The notes: a model not told the origin generated them from the sequence alone. A stretch of DNA of 64,000 nucleotides from Eubacterium sp. (GCA_014465955.1 JACTVT010000003.1:1-64000), one strand, 5' to 3'; shown: positions 36,077 through 44,227, counted from the first letter of the stretch. Numbers and translations: made by a program.

Positions 36077-36107
36077 CTCCTCCCGCAAATATTTTTTGCA
36101 GGAGGAG
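36077..36107 (-). terminator. Hairpin: prfB terminator whose 3' arm is the next gene's ribosome site
   Basis: On the minus strand CTCCTCC pairs with GGAGGAG and an inner GCAAA pairs with TTTGC around a 5-nt loop, followed by seven T and then the ATG at 36069. The 3' arm is the only ribosome site for the deacetylase gene. Confidence 0.75.
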
Positions 36108-36143
36108 AAATTATATAAGTGGTAGATTTTTTAAATGAATATA

Positions 36144-37265
36144 TTAATTTTTTTCAGCCTCTTCAACGCTTTTCTGCTTTAAATATGCGTTGATAAAGCC
36201 GTCAATATCGCCGTCCATAACTGCGTTTATGTTGCCCATTTCAAAGCCTGTTCTGTGATCCTTTGCCATTGTGTACGGCATAAATACGTAAGAGCGGATC
36301 TGACTGCCCCATGCAATTTCTTTTTGGTCGCCCTTGATGTCCTCAATTCTTTCAAGGTTTTCACGCTCTTTGATTTCAACGAGTTTTGATTTAAGCATTC
36401 TCATTGCAACCTCACGGTTCTGGTGCTGTGAACGTTCAATCTGGCAGGATACTACAATACCTGTCGGAATGTGGGTAAGACGAACGGCAGATGAAGTTTT
36501 GTTTACCTTCTGACCGCCTGCACCGGATGCTCTGTAAACGTCCATTTTAATATCTTCTTCACGGATTTCAACGTTTACATCATCATCAATTTCAGGCATA
36601 ACCTCAAGTGATGCAAATGATGTGTGGCGTCTGCCTGACGAGTCAAATGGTGACACACGGACAAGTCTGTGAATGCCCATTTCACCCTTTAAGTAGCCGT
36701 AGGCGTTTTCGCCCTCAATAAGGATTGTAGCACTTTTCAGTCCTGCAACATCGCCGTCAAGATAATCGAGCGTAGACACCTTGTAGCCGTGCCTTTCACC
36801 CCAGCGGTTATACATTCTGAACAGCATTTCAGCCCAGTCCATAGCCTCTGTTCCGCCTGCTCCTGCGTGGAAAGTGAGAAGTGCGTTTTTACCGTCAAAT
36901 TCACCGCTGAGCAGTGTAGACAGTGTAAGATTTTCAATTCTTTTTTCAATATCGTCAACAGATGCAGTGCAGTCGTCAAGCAGGCTTTCGTCACCTTCTT
37001 CGTCTGCAAGTTCAATCATAACGAGTGCATCGTCAAAATCACTTTTTAAATCTTCATATGATGTAACTTTTGCTTTGAGTGATCCTGCTTTTTTCAGTGT
37101 TTTCTGGCTTTCTTCCATATTGTCCCAAAAATCGGGAGCAGCCGCTTTTTTGTCAAGTTCTGCAATTTCCGATTTTACAAGGTCGATTGCAAGCGCCTCT
37201 TTTAAATTTTCAATCGGTTTTTCAGATTCAAGCAGTCTGAATTTCAAATTTTCAAATTCTAACAT
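36144..37265 (-). CDS. prfB: Peptide chain release factor 2
   Basis: Recognises UGA and UAA stop codons. The 373 residues include the stop-recognition SPF motif in VSPFDSSGRRHTSF and the peptidyl-hydrolysis GGQ in ASGAGGQKVNKTSSAVR near residue 243. Unlike many bacterial prfB genes there is no programmed frameshift: the reading frame is continuous from an ATG preceded by AAAGGAG through the N-terminal domain. It may be co-transcribed with the deacetylase downstream only if its hairpin terminator is read through. Confidence 0.96.
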   Translation of the reverse strand: MLEFENLKFRLLESEKPIENLKEALAIDLVKSEIAELDKKAAAPDFWDNMEESQKTLKKAGSLKAKVTSYEDLKSDFDDALVMIELADEEGDESLLDDCTASVDDIEKRIENLTLSTLLSGEFDGKNALLTFHAGAGGTEAMDWAEMLFRMYNRWGERHGYKVSTLDYLDGDVAGLKSATILIEGENAYGYLKGEMGIHRLVRVSPFDSSGRRHTSFASLEVMPEIDDDVNVEIREEDIKMDVYRASGAGGQKVNKTSSAVRLTHIPTGIVVSCQIERSQHQNREVAMRMLKSKLVEIKERENLERIEDIKGDQKEIAWGSQIRSYVFMPYTMAKDHRTGFEMGNINAVMDGDIDGFINAYLKQKSVEEAEKN

Positions 37266-37370
37266 ATATTTTCTCCTTTAAATGCGGGAAATATTATTTA
37301 TAATTAATGCCTGTTCTGCAATATGCAGTTTTTACACAATAAAACCTCATTTGATTTATTCAATTATGAT

Positions 37371-37399
37371 ATTATATACAAATAAATAATCTTATGCAA
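37371..37399 (-). promoter_or_regulatory. Promoter of prfB
   Basis: Minus-strand TTGCAT (37399-37394), 17-bp spacer, TATAAT (37376-37371), about 105 bp before the prfB ATG. Confidence 0.65.
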
Positions 37400-37452
37400 T
37401 AGTTTGAATTTATTTTTGTTAAAATATTATTAACTTATTTTTAATCATTATG

Positions 37453-37481
37453 TTGATTTTTGGTGCTATTATAAGTATAAT
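37453..37481 (+). promoter_or_regulatory. Promoter of the RING-like membrane protein gene
   Basis: TTGATT (37453-37458), 17-bp spacer, TATAAT (37476-37481), 30 bp before the ATG; AAGGAG lies between. Confidence 0.75.
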
Positions 37482-37511
37482 ATAAAAGATAAAAAACACA
37501 AGGAGTATTAA

Positions 37512-38453
37512 ATGTTTTTATTTGAAAACGATAAATGCCCTGTATGCGGAGTATTGTTTAAGGCAGATGATGATATTGTTGTTTGTCCCGAATGCGGAAC
37601 GCCTCATCACAGGGATTGTTACAATAAAACACATATTTGCGCAAATAAAAAACTTCACGGCACTGATTTTAAATTCAGCCGCAGTGCAGAAACTGCCGAG
37701 CCTCAGGAGCAGGAAGTAAAGGAAGAACCCAAGCAGGCTCTGCCTTTTGCCCCTGCTTACCAAAACAGTAATTCACCTGAGCAGATAAAACAACTTGTGA
37801 ATGAAACCGTGCCTGAACAGGAGCATACGGAGGAAGTTACTGTAGACGGTGTTTCCGTTCTTGATGCGTCACAGGTTATCGGTACAAATGTAAGGTATTA
37901 TTTGCCGAGATTTATTAAGAAAAAAGGTCTCAACTGGAACTGGGGCGCATTTTTCTTTGGTCCGCTTTATTATTTTTTCAGAAAAATGTATATGCAGGGC
38001 TTTATGTTTCTTGCTCTGAATTTTGCATCAAACGTTGCAATATCCGCTATTTTTAAAGAGCCGATTGCGGCAATGAGCAAACTGATAACGCCGATGATGA
38101 GTCAGGGAACGCTTACGCCTGAAAATGTGAATACCATTATGAATTCGTCAGAATGGCAGAATTATCTGCCCGTGTTTATAATTATGAACGCAGTTTCGCT
38201 CGTGCTTGCAGTTGTTATGAGCATCTGTGCAAACAGAATGTACAGAAAAAGAGTAGTAACTATTGTTAAAACTGTTGATGAAAAACTGAAGGACGGGGCG
38301 GATTTTGTTACTGTAAATCCTATGTTTATGGGGCAGGAAACAGATTTAAGCAAAGAAAATCTGAGAAAAATGTTTCTTGCAAAGCAGGGCGGAGTAAGTT
38401 GGGTTATGCCGATGCTTGTTTACGGCGCAATGTTTATGCTTACACTGCTTTAA
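37512..38453 (+). CDS. Prokaryotic RING-finger / DUF2628-like membrane protein
   Basis: A 313-residue protein of unknown function. Residues 8-48 contain a Cys/His array, CPVCGVLFKADDDIVVCPEC then HHRDC and HICANK, matching the zinc-binding 'prokaryotic RING finger family 1' pattern. A charged linker (residues 55-110, rich in Glu/Gln/Pro) leads to a C-terminal membrane part with GLNWNWGAFFFGPLYYFFRK and about four hydrophobic segments, as in DUF2628 proteins. It is likely a membrane protein with a cytoplasmic zinc head. A promoter is close upstream; galU follows 46 bp later and could share the transcript. Confidence 0.75.
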   Translation: MFLFENDKCPVCGVLFKADDDIVVCPECGTPHHRDCYNKTHICANKKLHGTDFKFSRSAETAEPQEQEVKEEPKQALPFAPAYQNSNSPEQIKQLVNETVPEQEHTEEVTVDGVSVLDASQVIGTNVRYYLPRFIKKKGLNWNWGAFFFGPLYYFFRKMYMQGFMFLALNFASNVAISAIFKEPIAAMSKLITPMMSQGTLTPENVNTIMNSSEWQNYLPVFIIMNAVSLVLAVVMSICANRMYRKRVVTIVKTVDEKLKDGADFVTVNPMFMGQETDLSKENLRKMFLAKQGGVSWVMPMLVYGAMFMLTLL

Positions 38454-38499
38454 AACGGTGATATAAGTAAATTTAATATATTTTTAGGAGGATAATGAA

Positions 38500-39375
38500 A
38501 TGAAAGTAAGAAAGGCTATAATTCCTGCAGCAGGTATGGGAACAAGAGTTCTTCCTGCATCAAAAGCAGTACCTAAGGAAATGCTCAACATTGTTGATAA
38601 GCCTGCAATTCAGTATATTGTTGAAGAGGCTTTTGCATCGGGTATTGAAGAAGTTCTTGTTATCACAAACAGAAATAAGGGTGCTATTGAGGATCATTTT
38701 GACCACGCTTTTGAACTTGAAACAAAACTTGCCGGCAATGAAAGTAAGAAAAAGATTTATGAGGATGTTATGGAGTGTTCCAATTTCGGCAACATCTATT
38801 TTCTTCGTCAGAAAGAAACAAAGGGTCTCGGTCATGCTGTTCTTTGTGCTAAGAATTTTATCGGTGATGAGCCGTTTGCAGTTCTTTACGGCGACGATGT
38901 TATTTTATCCGAAACTCCCTGCACAAAGCAGCTTTGCGATGCTTATGAAAAGTACGGCAAGGGTGTCGTAGGTGTTAAGGAAGTGCCGGGTATGGCTATT
39001 ACAAAATACTGCTCACTCAAAACAGAGCATATTGAAGATAACTGCTATAAGTGCACCGATATGATTGAAAAGCCGAAGCCTGAGGAAATTATGGGTAATT
39101 TCTCAATCCTCGGACGTGTTGTTCTTCCGCCTGAAATTTTTGATATTCTTGAAAAAACTCCGCTCGGTGCAGGCAATGAGCTTCAACTTACAGACGCTAT
39201 GAAAACACTTGCACAGGATAAAGGCGTAGTTGCAGTGGATTATGAGGGCGTAAGATACGATATGGGCAATAAGTTCGGTATTCTTCAGGCAAATATTGAG
39301 GTCGGCCTTAAACACCCCGAAACAAAAGATGAACTTAAAGCATACTTAAAGAGCATTGCCGAAAAACTTGATTAA
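38500..39375 (+). CDS. galU: UTP-glucose-1-phosphate uridylyltransferase
   Basis: Makes UDP-glucose for glycolipids, teichoic acids and capsule. The 291 residues are a full GalU: KAIIPAAGMGTRVLPASKAVPKEML (nucleotide loop and catalytic Lys/Arg) at the start, GYxx-type FAVLYGDDVILSE near residue 127, and the C-terminal GVRYDMGNKFGILQANIE. AGGAGG is 8 bp before the ATG. Neighbours do not form an obvious polysaccharide cluster, apart from an orphan glycosyltransferase 2.5 kb downstream. Confidence 0.96.
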   Translation: MKVRKAIIPAAGMGTRVLPASKAVPKEMLNIVDKPAIQYIVEEAFASGIEEVLVITNRNKGAIEDHFDHAFELETKLAGNESKKKIYEDVMECSNFGNIYFLRQKETKGLGHAVLCAKNFIGDEPFAVLYGDDVILSETPCTKQLCDAYEKYGKGVVGVKEVPGMAITKYCSLKTEHIEDNCYKCTDMIEKPKPEEIMGNFSILGRVVLPPEIFDILEKTPLGAGNELQLTDAMKTLAQDKGVVAVDYEGVRYDMGNKFGILQANIEVGLKHPETKDELKAYLKSIAEKLD

Positions 39376-39402
39376 TTTTATTTAACTTTGTGAGGGAAAC
39401 TA

Positions 39403-40425
39403 TTGGATAATTATAATTATACTTATGATAATCGTAATAGTGATGAGATGATGCGCCGCACCATGTATTTTCAGATGAAGGCGAAGCAGGAGAGAAAAGA
39501 TATAAGAAAACTGGGCAATATTATGGGTATTGCCCTTACTGCTTATATTGTATTTCAGTTTTTAAGCGTTTCTTTGCTTGAAGCGTTTGACTTGATGGAT
39601 GTATATGAAAATTCCGTTCTTTTTCAGTACGGCTTTACAATTATTGCTGTTGAACTTGTGTCTCTTTGCATACCGTTTGGTATAATGGCGCTTGTAAACA
39701 GAAAAAATTATGTAACGCCTGTTGTGCCGTCAAAAAAAATTAAAACGGGCAGTCTTTTGCTGTGGGTCGGTTTTGGTATGCTTTGCTGCATCGGCGCAGA
39801 TTATATTGTGGGCATTCTGAATGTTATTTCGGAATCTACGGGATTTTCGCTTGAACAGCCGGAAATGCTTAGCCCCGATTCGTGGTTTGCCTGTGTTTTA
39901 AGCGTGCTTGCCACCGCCGTAATTCCCCCTGTTTGTGAGGAATTTGCAATGCGCTGCTGCGGTGTGGGCTTGCTCAGAAAATACGGCAAGAGCTTTGCCG
40001 TTACTGCCGTTGCAATGATTTTCGGTCTTGTGCACGGCAATATAATTCAGTTCATTTTTGCATCGCTTATCGGTGTAATTCTCGGCTATGTTACTGTTAA
40101 GACAGACAGTATTTTGCCTGCCATATTTATACACGCTTTTAATAACGGTATGAGCGTTGTTGTTGATGTAATTAATTTTGTACTCGGAAAAGATGTTGAT
40201 GAAAATGCAACGGCTGTGCTTTTTATCTTCTGGCTTGTTTTCGGCGCAGTCAGCACGGTTATTCTGTTTATGAAAAAAGAATTCAGAAAAGATGTGCAGC
40301 CGCAAAGAGAACCGTTTTCAAATTCAATCGGGCAGAAATTAACGGCGTTTTTTGTATCGCCCGGAATGATAGTACCTTTCGCATTTTTCCTTATTTCAAT
40401 ATTTTCCACTATAAACAGGAAATAA
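39403..40425 (+). CDS. CPBP-family intramembrane metalloprotease
   Basis: A 340-residue polytopic membrane protein of the CPBP (CAAX protease and bacteriocin-processing, formerly Abi) family. The catalytic motifs are in place: PVCEEFAMRCCGVGLLRK (EExxxR-like pair) near residue 180, FGLVHGN histidine near 207, and FIHAFNNG near 244. About eight hydrophobic segments. The start is a TTG at 39403, behind GAGGG; a later ATG is possible but would cut the N-terminal soluble stretch. The substrate is unknown. It lies 27 bp after galU and 6 bp before tadA. Confidence 0.87.
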   Translation: MDNYNYTYDNRNSDEMMRRTMYFQMKAKQERKDIRKLGNIMGIALTAYIVFQFLSVSLLEAFDLMDVYENSVLFQYGFTIIAVELVSLCIPFGIMALVNRKNYVTPVVPSKKIKTGSLLLWVGFGMLCCIGADYIVGILNVISESTGFSLEQPEMLSPDSWFACVLSVLATAVIPPVCEEFAMRCCGVGLLRKYGKSFAVTAVAMIFGLVHGNIIQFIFASLIGVILGYVTVKTDSILPAIFIHAFNNGMSVVVDVINFVLGKDVDENATAVLFIFWLVFGAVSTVILFMKKEFRKDVQPQREPFSNSIGQKLTAFFVSPGMIVPFAFFLISIFSTINRK

Positions 40426-40431
40426 ATTGCT

Positions 40432-40878
40432 ATGAATGAATTTATGAAAGAAGCCATAGAACTTGCAAAAATCAGTGCCGATGAGCTTGAAGTGCCCGTC
40501 GGTGCTGTTGTCGTTTTGAACGGTGAAATAGTCGGCAGGGGCAGAAACAGGCGTGAAAAAGAAAAAAATGCCCTGTGCCACGCCGAAATAGAGGCTATAA
40601 ACGATGCATGTAAAAGGCTCGGCGGCTGGCGGCTTTGGCAGTGTGAAATGTATGTAACGCTTGAGCCGTGCCCTATGTGCGCAGGCGCCGTAATTAATTC
40701 ACGAATAAAAAAAGTTACTTTCGGTGCATATGATAAAAAAGCAGGCTCGTTTGGGTCTGTAGTCGATTTTAATTCCCTGCCGTATAATCATAAGCCTGAA
40801 ATTGTCGGCGGTGTTGATGAAGAAGAATGTTCTTTACTGCTTACGGATTTTTTTAAAAATTTACGTAAATCAAAGTAA
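40432..40878 (+). CDS. tadA: tRNA-specific adenosine deaminase
   Basis: Converts A34 to inosine in tRNA-Arg(ACG). The 148 residues have the zinc-site motifs HAEIEAI (His and catalytic Glu) and PCPMCAGA (two Cys), with the family's AISARI-like stretch GAVINSRIKKVTFGAYD and the C-terminal FF helix. The start lies 6 bp after the protease gene, which suggests translational coupling; no strong independent ribosome site is visible. A composite palindromic repeat follows. Confidence 0.95.
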   Translation: MNEFMKEAIELAKISADELEVPVGAVVVLNGEIVGRGRNRREKEKNALCHAEIEAINDACKRLGGWRLWQCEMYVTLEPCPMCAGAVINSRIKKVTFGAYDKKAGSFGSVVDFNSLPYNHKPEIVGGVDEEECSLLLTDFFKNLRKSK

Positions 40879-40895
40879 ATAGAATTCTCGATTTG

Positions 40896-40996
40896 TCTCC
40901 CTTGTTAAAGAAAGATTCCTCTGTCAGGGGAAATGTCAACGCAGTTGACAAAAGGGTAGCGTAGCAGGGGGACCACCATAGGTGGTGGAGGGATTT
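40896..40996. repeat. Composite palindromic intergenic repeat (about 100 bp)
   Basis: Bounded by TCTCCCTTGTTAAAG on the left and GGAGGGATTT on the right. It contains two perfect palindromes, TGTCAACGCAGTTGACA (40934-40950) and ACCACCATAGGTGGT (40972-40986). It is non-coding; only one copy is in the window. It resembles intergenic repeats I associate with gut Clostridia, but this is from memory. Confidence 0.55.
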
Positions 40997-41027
40997 AATT
41001 ATAATTCGGTAAAAAACGAGGTAAAAA

Positions 41028-42191
41028 ATGTTATTAAGCCACGCTCAGATTATTGAAAAAATTAAATTAGATACAAAAGTGAATTTTGTCGCTTTTGTGC
41101 GCACACCGTGGCACGCTCTCGGCTGCAATGCCTCGCTGCTTAAGTTAAAAGAGCAGGGTGAAAAATTAAACGGTCTTGTTGTGCTGTCTGAAGACAGTTA
41201 TGACCGTGAAAATCCGCTTCTTTCGGCAGATAATTTTAATGTGCTTGCCGATAATGAAATTGGTTTTGAATTGCTTTATTTTAATGGAAATGCGTTTTCG
41301 TCATCTACTGCTGATAACATAAAAATAAAATTGCAGTCCATGTCTTATCTTGCAAACCATAAAAAAGGTGCAAGAAGGATTTATGTGCTTAATCCGATGC
41401 ATATTAACGATATTTTTGTTACACGGCTTAAAAAGATTGTGCCTGACAGTGATATTGTAAATATCGTGATTGATGAGGGTCTCGGCGTTTATATGCGCAG
41501 CGGCTTTAACTGGGCAGTGGAACAGTATCATAATACAAACAGTATAAAAGAATTTCTGCGAATGATTTTTGATTTGCAAAAGAAAAGGCTTTATGTGAAA
41601 AAATCCATAAAGCGCAGTGAGTACATAAATAACAATATTTTAATTGACAATGACGGCAGATTTGAAGAAAACAAGGGCATAACTACTTATTACAGGCGTG
41701 CAATTGACTGTGATAAAGTCAGTGGAGAAAAATACAGTAAGTATAGCGATTCTGTTGTGATTTCGGCTCAATTGTATTTTGAAGATAATCAGATAAAAAA
41801 CAATGCCGATCTTGAACTTTATAAAAAAATCATTTCGGCACTTTCCGAAAAGAATATCGGCGTCGTTTTTAAGCCGCATCCGAGAGATAAGGATTTGAGC
41901 CGCTATGACTGCCTTGACTGTTTTGTTGATGCGGATAATACTGTATCACAGGAATCCATTCTCGCTTCGCTTGATGTTAAGCCCCGTGCAGTTCTTTCGT
42001 TTACATCAACAAGCCTTGTGACATCCCCGCTTTTTTACGGTGTAAAAACGGCTTCTTTGAACAGTCTTTTGCCTAAAGAAAATGTGCAATTAACTCTGTT
42101 AAATGAATTCTCTAATTTTAAAAAGGCATTTGAAAATGTAGTTTATATTCCCGATACGTCGGAACAGTTACTGCATTATATAAATGAATAA
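41028..42191 (+). CDS. Sialyltransferase-like glycosyltransferase (GT52/GT38-type motifs)
   Basis: A 387-residue soluble GT-B-like protein with no signal peptide. Three motifs shared by bacterial GT38/GT52/GT80 sialyltransferases are present in order: acidic-acidic-Gly as IVIDEGLG (DEG at 149-151), the donor-binding His-Pro in VVFKPHPRD (284-285), and a Ser/Thr patch SFTSTSL (about 325-330). The N-terminus AFVRTPWHALGCNAS also resembles GT52 starts. No sialic-acid synthesis or capsule genes lie nearby, so the donor could be another nucleotide sugar. It stands alone between a repeat and a terminator. Family-level call moderate, activity unproven. Confidence 0.6.
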   Translation: MLLSHAQIIEKIKLDTKVNFVAFVRTPWHALGCNASLLKLKEQGEKLNGLVVLSEDSYDRENPLLSADNFNVLADNEIGFELLYFNGNAFSSSTADNIKIKLQSMSYLANHKKGARRIYVLNPMHINDIFVTRLKKIVPDSDIVNIVIDEGLGVYMRSGFNWAVEQYHNTNSIKEFLRMIFDLQKKRLYVKKSIKRSEYINNNILIDNDGRFEENKGITTYYRRAIDCDKVSGEKYSKYSDSVVISAQLYFEDNQIKNNADLELYKKIISALSEKNIGVVFKPHPRDKDLSRYDCLDCFVDADNTVSQESILASLDVKPRAVLSFTSTSLVTSPLFYGVKTASLNSLLPKENVQLTLLNEFSNFKKAFENVVYIPDTSEQLLHYINE

Positions 42192-42195
42192 TAAG

Positions 42196-42231
42196 AGGCT
42201 GCCTCACAAAAGATGAGGCAGTCCTTTTTTT
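42196..42231 (+). terminator. Terminator of the glycosyltransferase gene
   Basis: GGCTGCCTC/GAGGCAGTC stem followed by CTTTTTTT immediately after the stop codon. Confidence 0.88.
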
Positions 42232-42240
42232 GTGTGCTTG

Positions 42241-42660
42241 TTAATCTATGGAATAAGTGACAACTTTTCCGTCTTCATTTTCAAATTCCGAAGTGTCTTC
42301 GTTATTTTGTATTTCGCCTTCCTGCTCAATTTCAAGCGATGCGGAATTATCAGGCACTTCAATTTCGATTTCAGTAGCCGTGCCGTCACCAACTTTATAA
42401 CTTTTGTAGTCCCTGATGTATTCTTTAATGTCTACATTTTCACCGTTAATAATAAGGTTGATACCCTCAAACAGTGCACCGTCTGTTGCGGCATTTGCCG
42501 TAACGGTTCCGCAAAGCAGGGCAGTAATACAGGCGGCCGCTATAAGCAGACCTTTAAATTTTATTCTTTTGTTTTTCTTTTCGCTCATGGCATAAATCCT
42601 TTCAAGTGTTTTGTCGGATGGGTGGATTTGCGAGAACGTTCTCTTGTATTTATTTGTCAT
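42241..42660 (-). CDS. Probable membrane anti-sigma-type partner protein
   Basis: A 139-residue bitopic protein: a cytoplasmic N-terminus of about 33 residues (RTFSQIHPSDKTLERIYAM), one membrane helix near 36-57 (GLLIAAACITALLCGTVTA), and a short acidic exported tail rich in Glu and Asp. It has no recognised zinc anti-sigma motif. It is assigned as a sigma-factor partner because its start overlaps the end of the upstream ECF sigma gene by 11 bp on the same strand, a standard sigma/anti-sigma arrangement. Sequence evidence alone would only support 'membrane protein of unknown function'. Confidence 0.6.
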   Translation of the reverse strand: MTNKYKRTFSQIHPSDKTLERIYAMSEKKNKRIKFKGLLIAAACITALLCGTVTANAATDGALFEGINLIINGENVDIKEYIRDYKSYKVGDGTATEIEIEVPDNSASLEIEQEGEIQNNEDTSEFENEDGKVVTYSID

Positions 42661-43136
42661 TTATCCAGTCATCTCCTAAAATTTTTTTAATGTTTTGGCG
42701 TGCACGGTAAAGCCTGGATTTTACTGCGTTTTCTTTTATCTTTAATATTTCGGATATTTCCTTAATCGGCATATCTTCATAGTAAAAAAGATGAATTGCA
42801 ATGCGCTCGTCTTTTGGCAGGGACATTACTGCATTGAATAAATCATAACTGAAATCCTCATCAAAGGTATACAGTTCTTTGTATTCGTTTAATGGTGTAC
42901 TTTTTTTTGCGAAATTGGGATTTCAGGTGATTTTTGCTTTCGTTAACGCATAGTACGGTCAGCCATTTATCCATATGCTCATCATTTTCAAACGGCTTTT
43001 TATGATTCCAAAGTTTCAGAAATATATTTTGAAGTATATCTTCGGCATCGTCTCTGCTTTTTGTAAATGATAACGCAATTAAAAATAATCGCTGGTTGTT
43101 GCGTTCTACGCAGTTTGTAAATTCCTTTTCAGTCAT
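42650..43136 (-). pseudogene. ECF-type sigma factor, frameshifted at an A8 tract
   Basis: Two frames together encode a complete ECF sigma factor of about 161 residues. The first (43136 to about 42901) carries region 2 (LFLIALSFTKSRDDAEDILQ, LKLWNHKK). The second (to the stop at 42650) carries region 4 (LPKDERIAIHLFYYEDMPIK, then ENAVKSRLYRARQNIKK). They join at eight A residues on the coding strand (42908-42901). One A fewer restores the frame; as written the first frame stops early at 42861. It may be a pseudogene, a phase-variable or slippage-controlled gene, or a sequencing error. GGTGGTGA precedes the start at 43136. Confidence 0.8.
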
Positions 43137-43252
43137 TGCTTCACCACCGTGTTTGAAAGGTCCTTTCACTATAATAACAATGCAGAAAGGTAAAAGGTTA
43201 TTTAGAATATAAAATAATTTTTGGGTGCGATATTCGCATTGTACTGCAAAAT

Positions 43253-43276
43253 CGGCAATTCGAGAACTGCCCCTAC
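43253..43276 (-). repeat. GTAG-hairpin element, type E
   Basis: Minus-strand GTAG, then GGGCAGTTCTCGAATTGCC: arms GGCA-TTC/GAATTGCC with one mismatch. A weak further relative (type G-like) may lie at 43222-43245 on the plus strand. Confidence 0.75.
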
Positions 43277-43312
43277 GGAATTTTTTTTAATCTTTTGGCA
43301 ACAATCGTGTCG

Positions 43313-43339
43313 CGGGTCGATGTGGGCATCGACCCCTAC
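43313..43339 (-). repeat. GTAG-hairpin element, type C
   Basis: Minus-strand GTAG, arms GGGTCGATG/CATCGACCC with loop CCCA. Confidence 0.9.
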
Positions 43340-43344
43340 AAATT

Positions 43345-43379
43345 AAACGCCGTGGAAACATTAAATTTCCACGGCGTTT
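43345..43379. terminator. Terminator of the nadABC operon
   Basis: AAACGCCGTGGAAA and its exact complement with a 7-nt loop lie directly after the nadC stop codon. Confidence 0.85.
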
Positions 43380-43387
43380 GATATTTA

Positions 43388-44227
43388 TTATTCAATCGGT
43401 TTCAGATTTTTAAGGCTTATATCCATAATCGGTGCTGAGTGGGTAAGTGCACCGCAGGAAACGAAGTCAACGCCGATTTCGGCAATTTCTTTCAGTCTTT
43501 CTTTTGTAACATTGCCCGAACATTCTGTTTCTGCTCTGCCGCCGATGAGTTCAACGGCTTTTTTCATTGTTTCGTTGTCCATATTGTCAAGCATAATGAT
43601 GTCAGCGCCTGCGTCAACAGCCTCCTGCACCTGCTTAAGTGTTTCTGTTTCAATTTCGATTTTTCTTACAAACGGGGCATATTCCTTTGCCATTGTAATT
43701 GCCTTTGTAATCGAGCCTGCCGCACCGATGTGGTTGTCTTTAAGCAGCACGCCGTCTGATAAATTATATCTGTGGTTTTTGCCGCCGCCTACCGTTACTG
43801 CGTATTTTTCAAACGGGCGCATATTCGGTGTGGTTTTTCTTGTGTCAAGCAAAACAGTTTTGTAACCCTCAAGCGCAGCGGCATATTCTTTGGTAATAGT
43901 AGCAATTCCGCTCATTCTCTGAAGATAGTTAAGACCTGTTCTTTCGCCTGAAAGAAGTGCCTTGATATCGCCGTAAATCACACCGATAACCTGTCCTTTT
44001 TTAACAAAATCGCCGTCTTTTACTTCTGTTTCAAAATGTGAATTTTCATCAAGCAGTTTGAATGTTCTTTCAAAAATGCCAAGTCCGCAGATAATACCGT
44101 CCTGCTTGCAGATTAAATCCGCTCTGCCGTTTTTGTTCTCAGGCATAACTGCGTTTGTTGAAACGTCTTCGCTTGTAATATCTTCCTTTAATGTGTTGAG
44201 AATATATTCGTCAACATTAATTTTCAT
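43388..44227 (-). CDS. nadC: Quinolinate phosphoribosyltransferase
   Basis: Converts quinolinate and PRPP to nicotinate mononucleotide. The 279 residues show the family's LLSGERTGLNYLQRMSGIAT, LLDTRKTTPNMRPFEKYAV and GGGKNHRYNLSDGVLLKDNH motifs, and the IMLDNMDNETMKKAV barrel end. The ATG at 44227 is preferred over 44245 because AATGGTG lies just before it and no ribosome site precedes the other. It overlaps nadB by 11 bp. Last gene of nadA-nadB-nadC. Confidence 0.96.
   Translation of the reverse strand: MKINVDEYILNTLKEDITSEDVSTNAVMPENKNGRADLICKQDGIICGLGIFERTFKLLDENSHFETEVKDGDFVKKGQVIGVIYGDIKALLSGERTGLNYLQRMSGIATITKEYAAALEGYKTVLLDTRKTTPNMRPFEKYAVTVGGGKNHRYNLSDGVLLKDNHIGAAGSITKAITMAKEYAPFVRKIEIETETLKQVQEAVDAGADIIMLDNMDNETMKKAVELIGGRAETECSGNVTKERLKEIAEIGVDFVSCGALTHSAPIMDISLKNLKPIE

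Noticed and set aside
36144..37265. Programmed +1 frameshift in prfB
   Set aside because: The frame is continuous through the N-terminal domain with no in-frame TGA.
42901..42908. Programmed -1 frameshift (A-AAA-AAG) in the sigma factor
   Set aside because: A -1 shift leads to a stop after a few codons; the region 4 frame needs +1 or -2, so the classical mechanism does not fit.
43222..43245. A further hairpin element of type G
   Set aside because: Only one arm (GGGTGCGATA) matches and the other is too degenerate to count as a copy.
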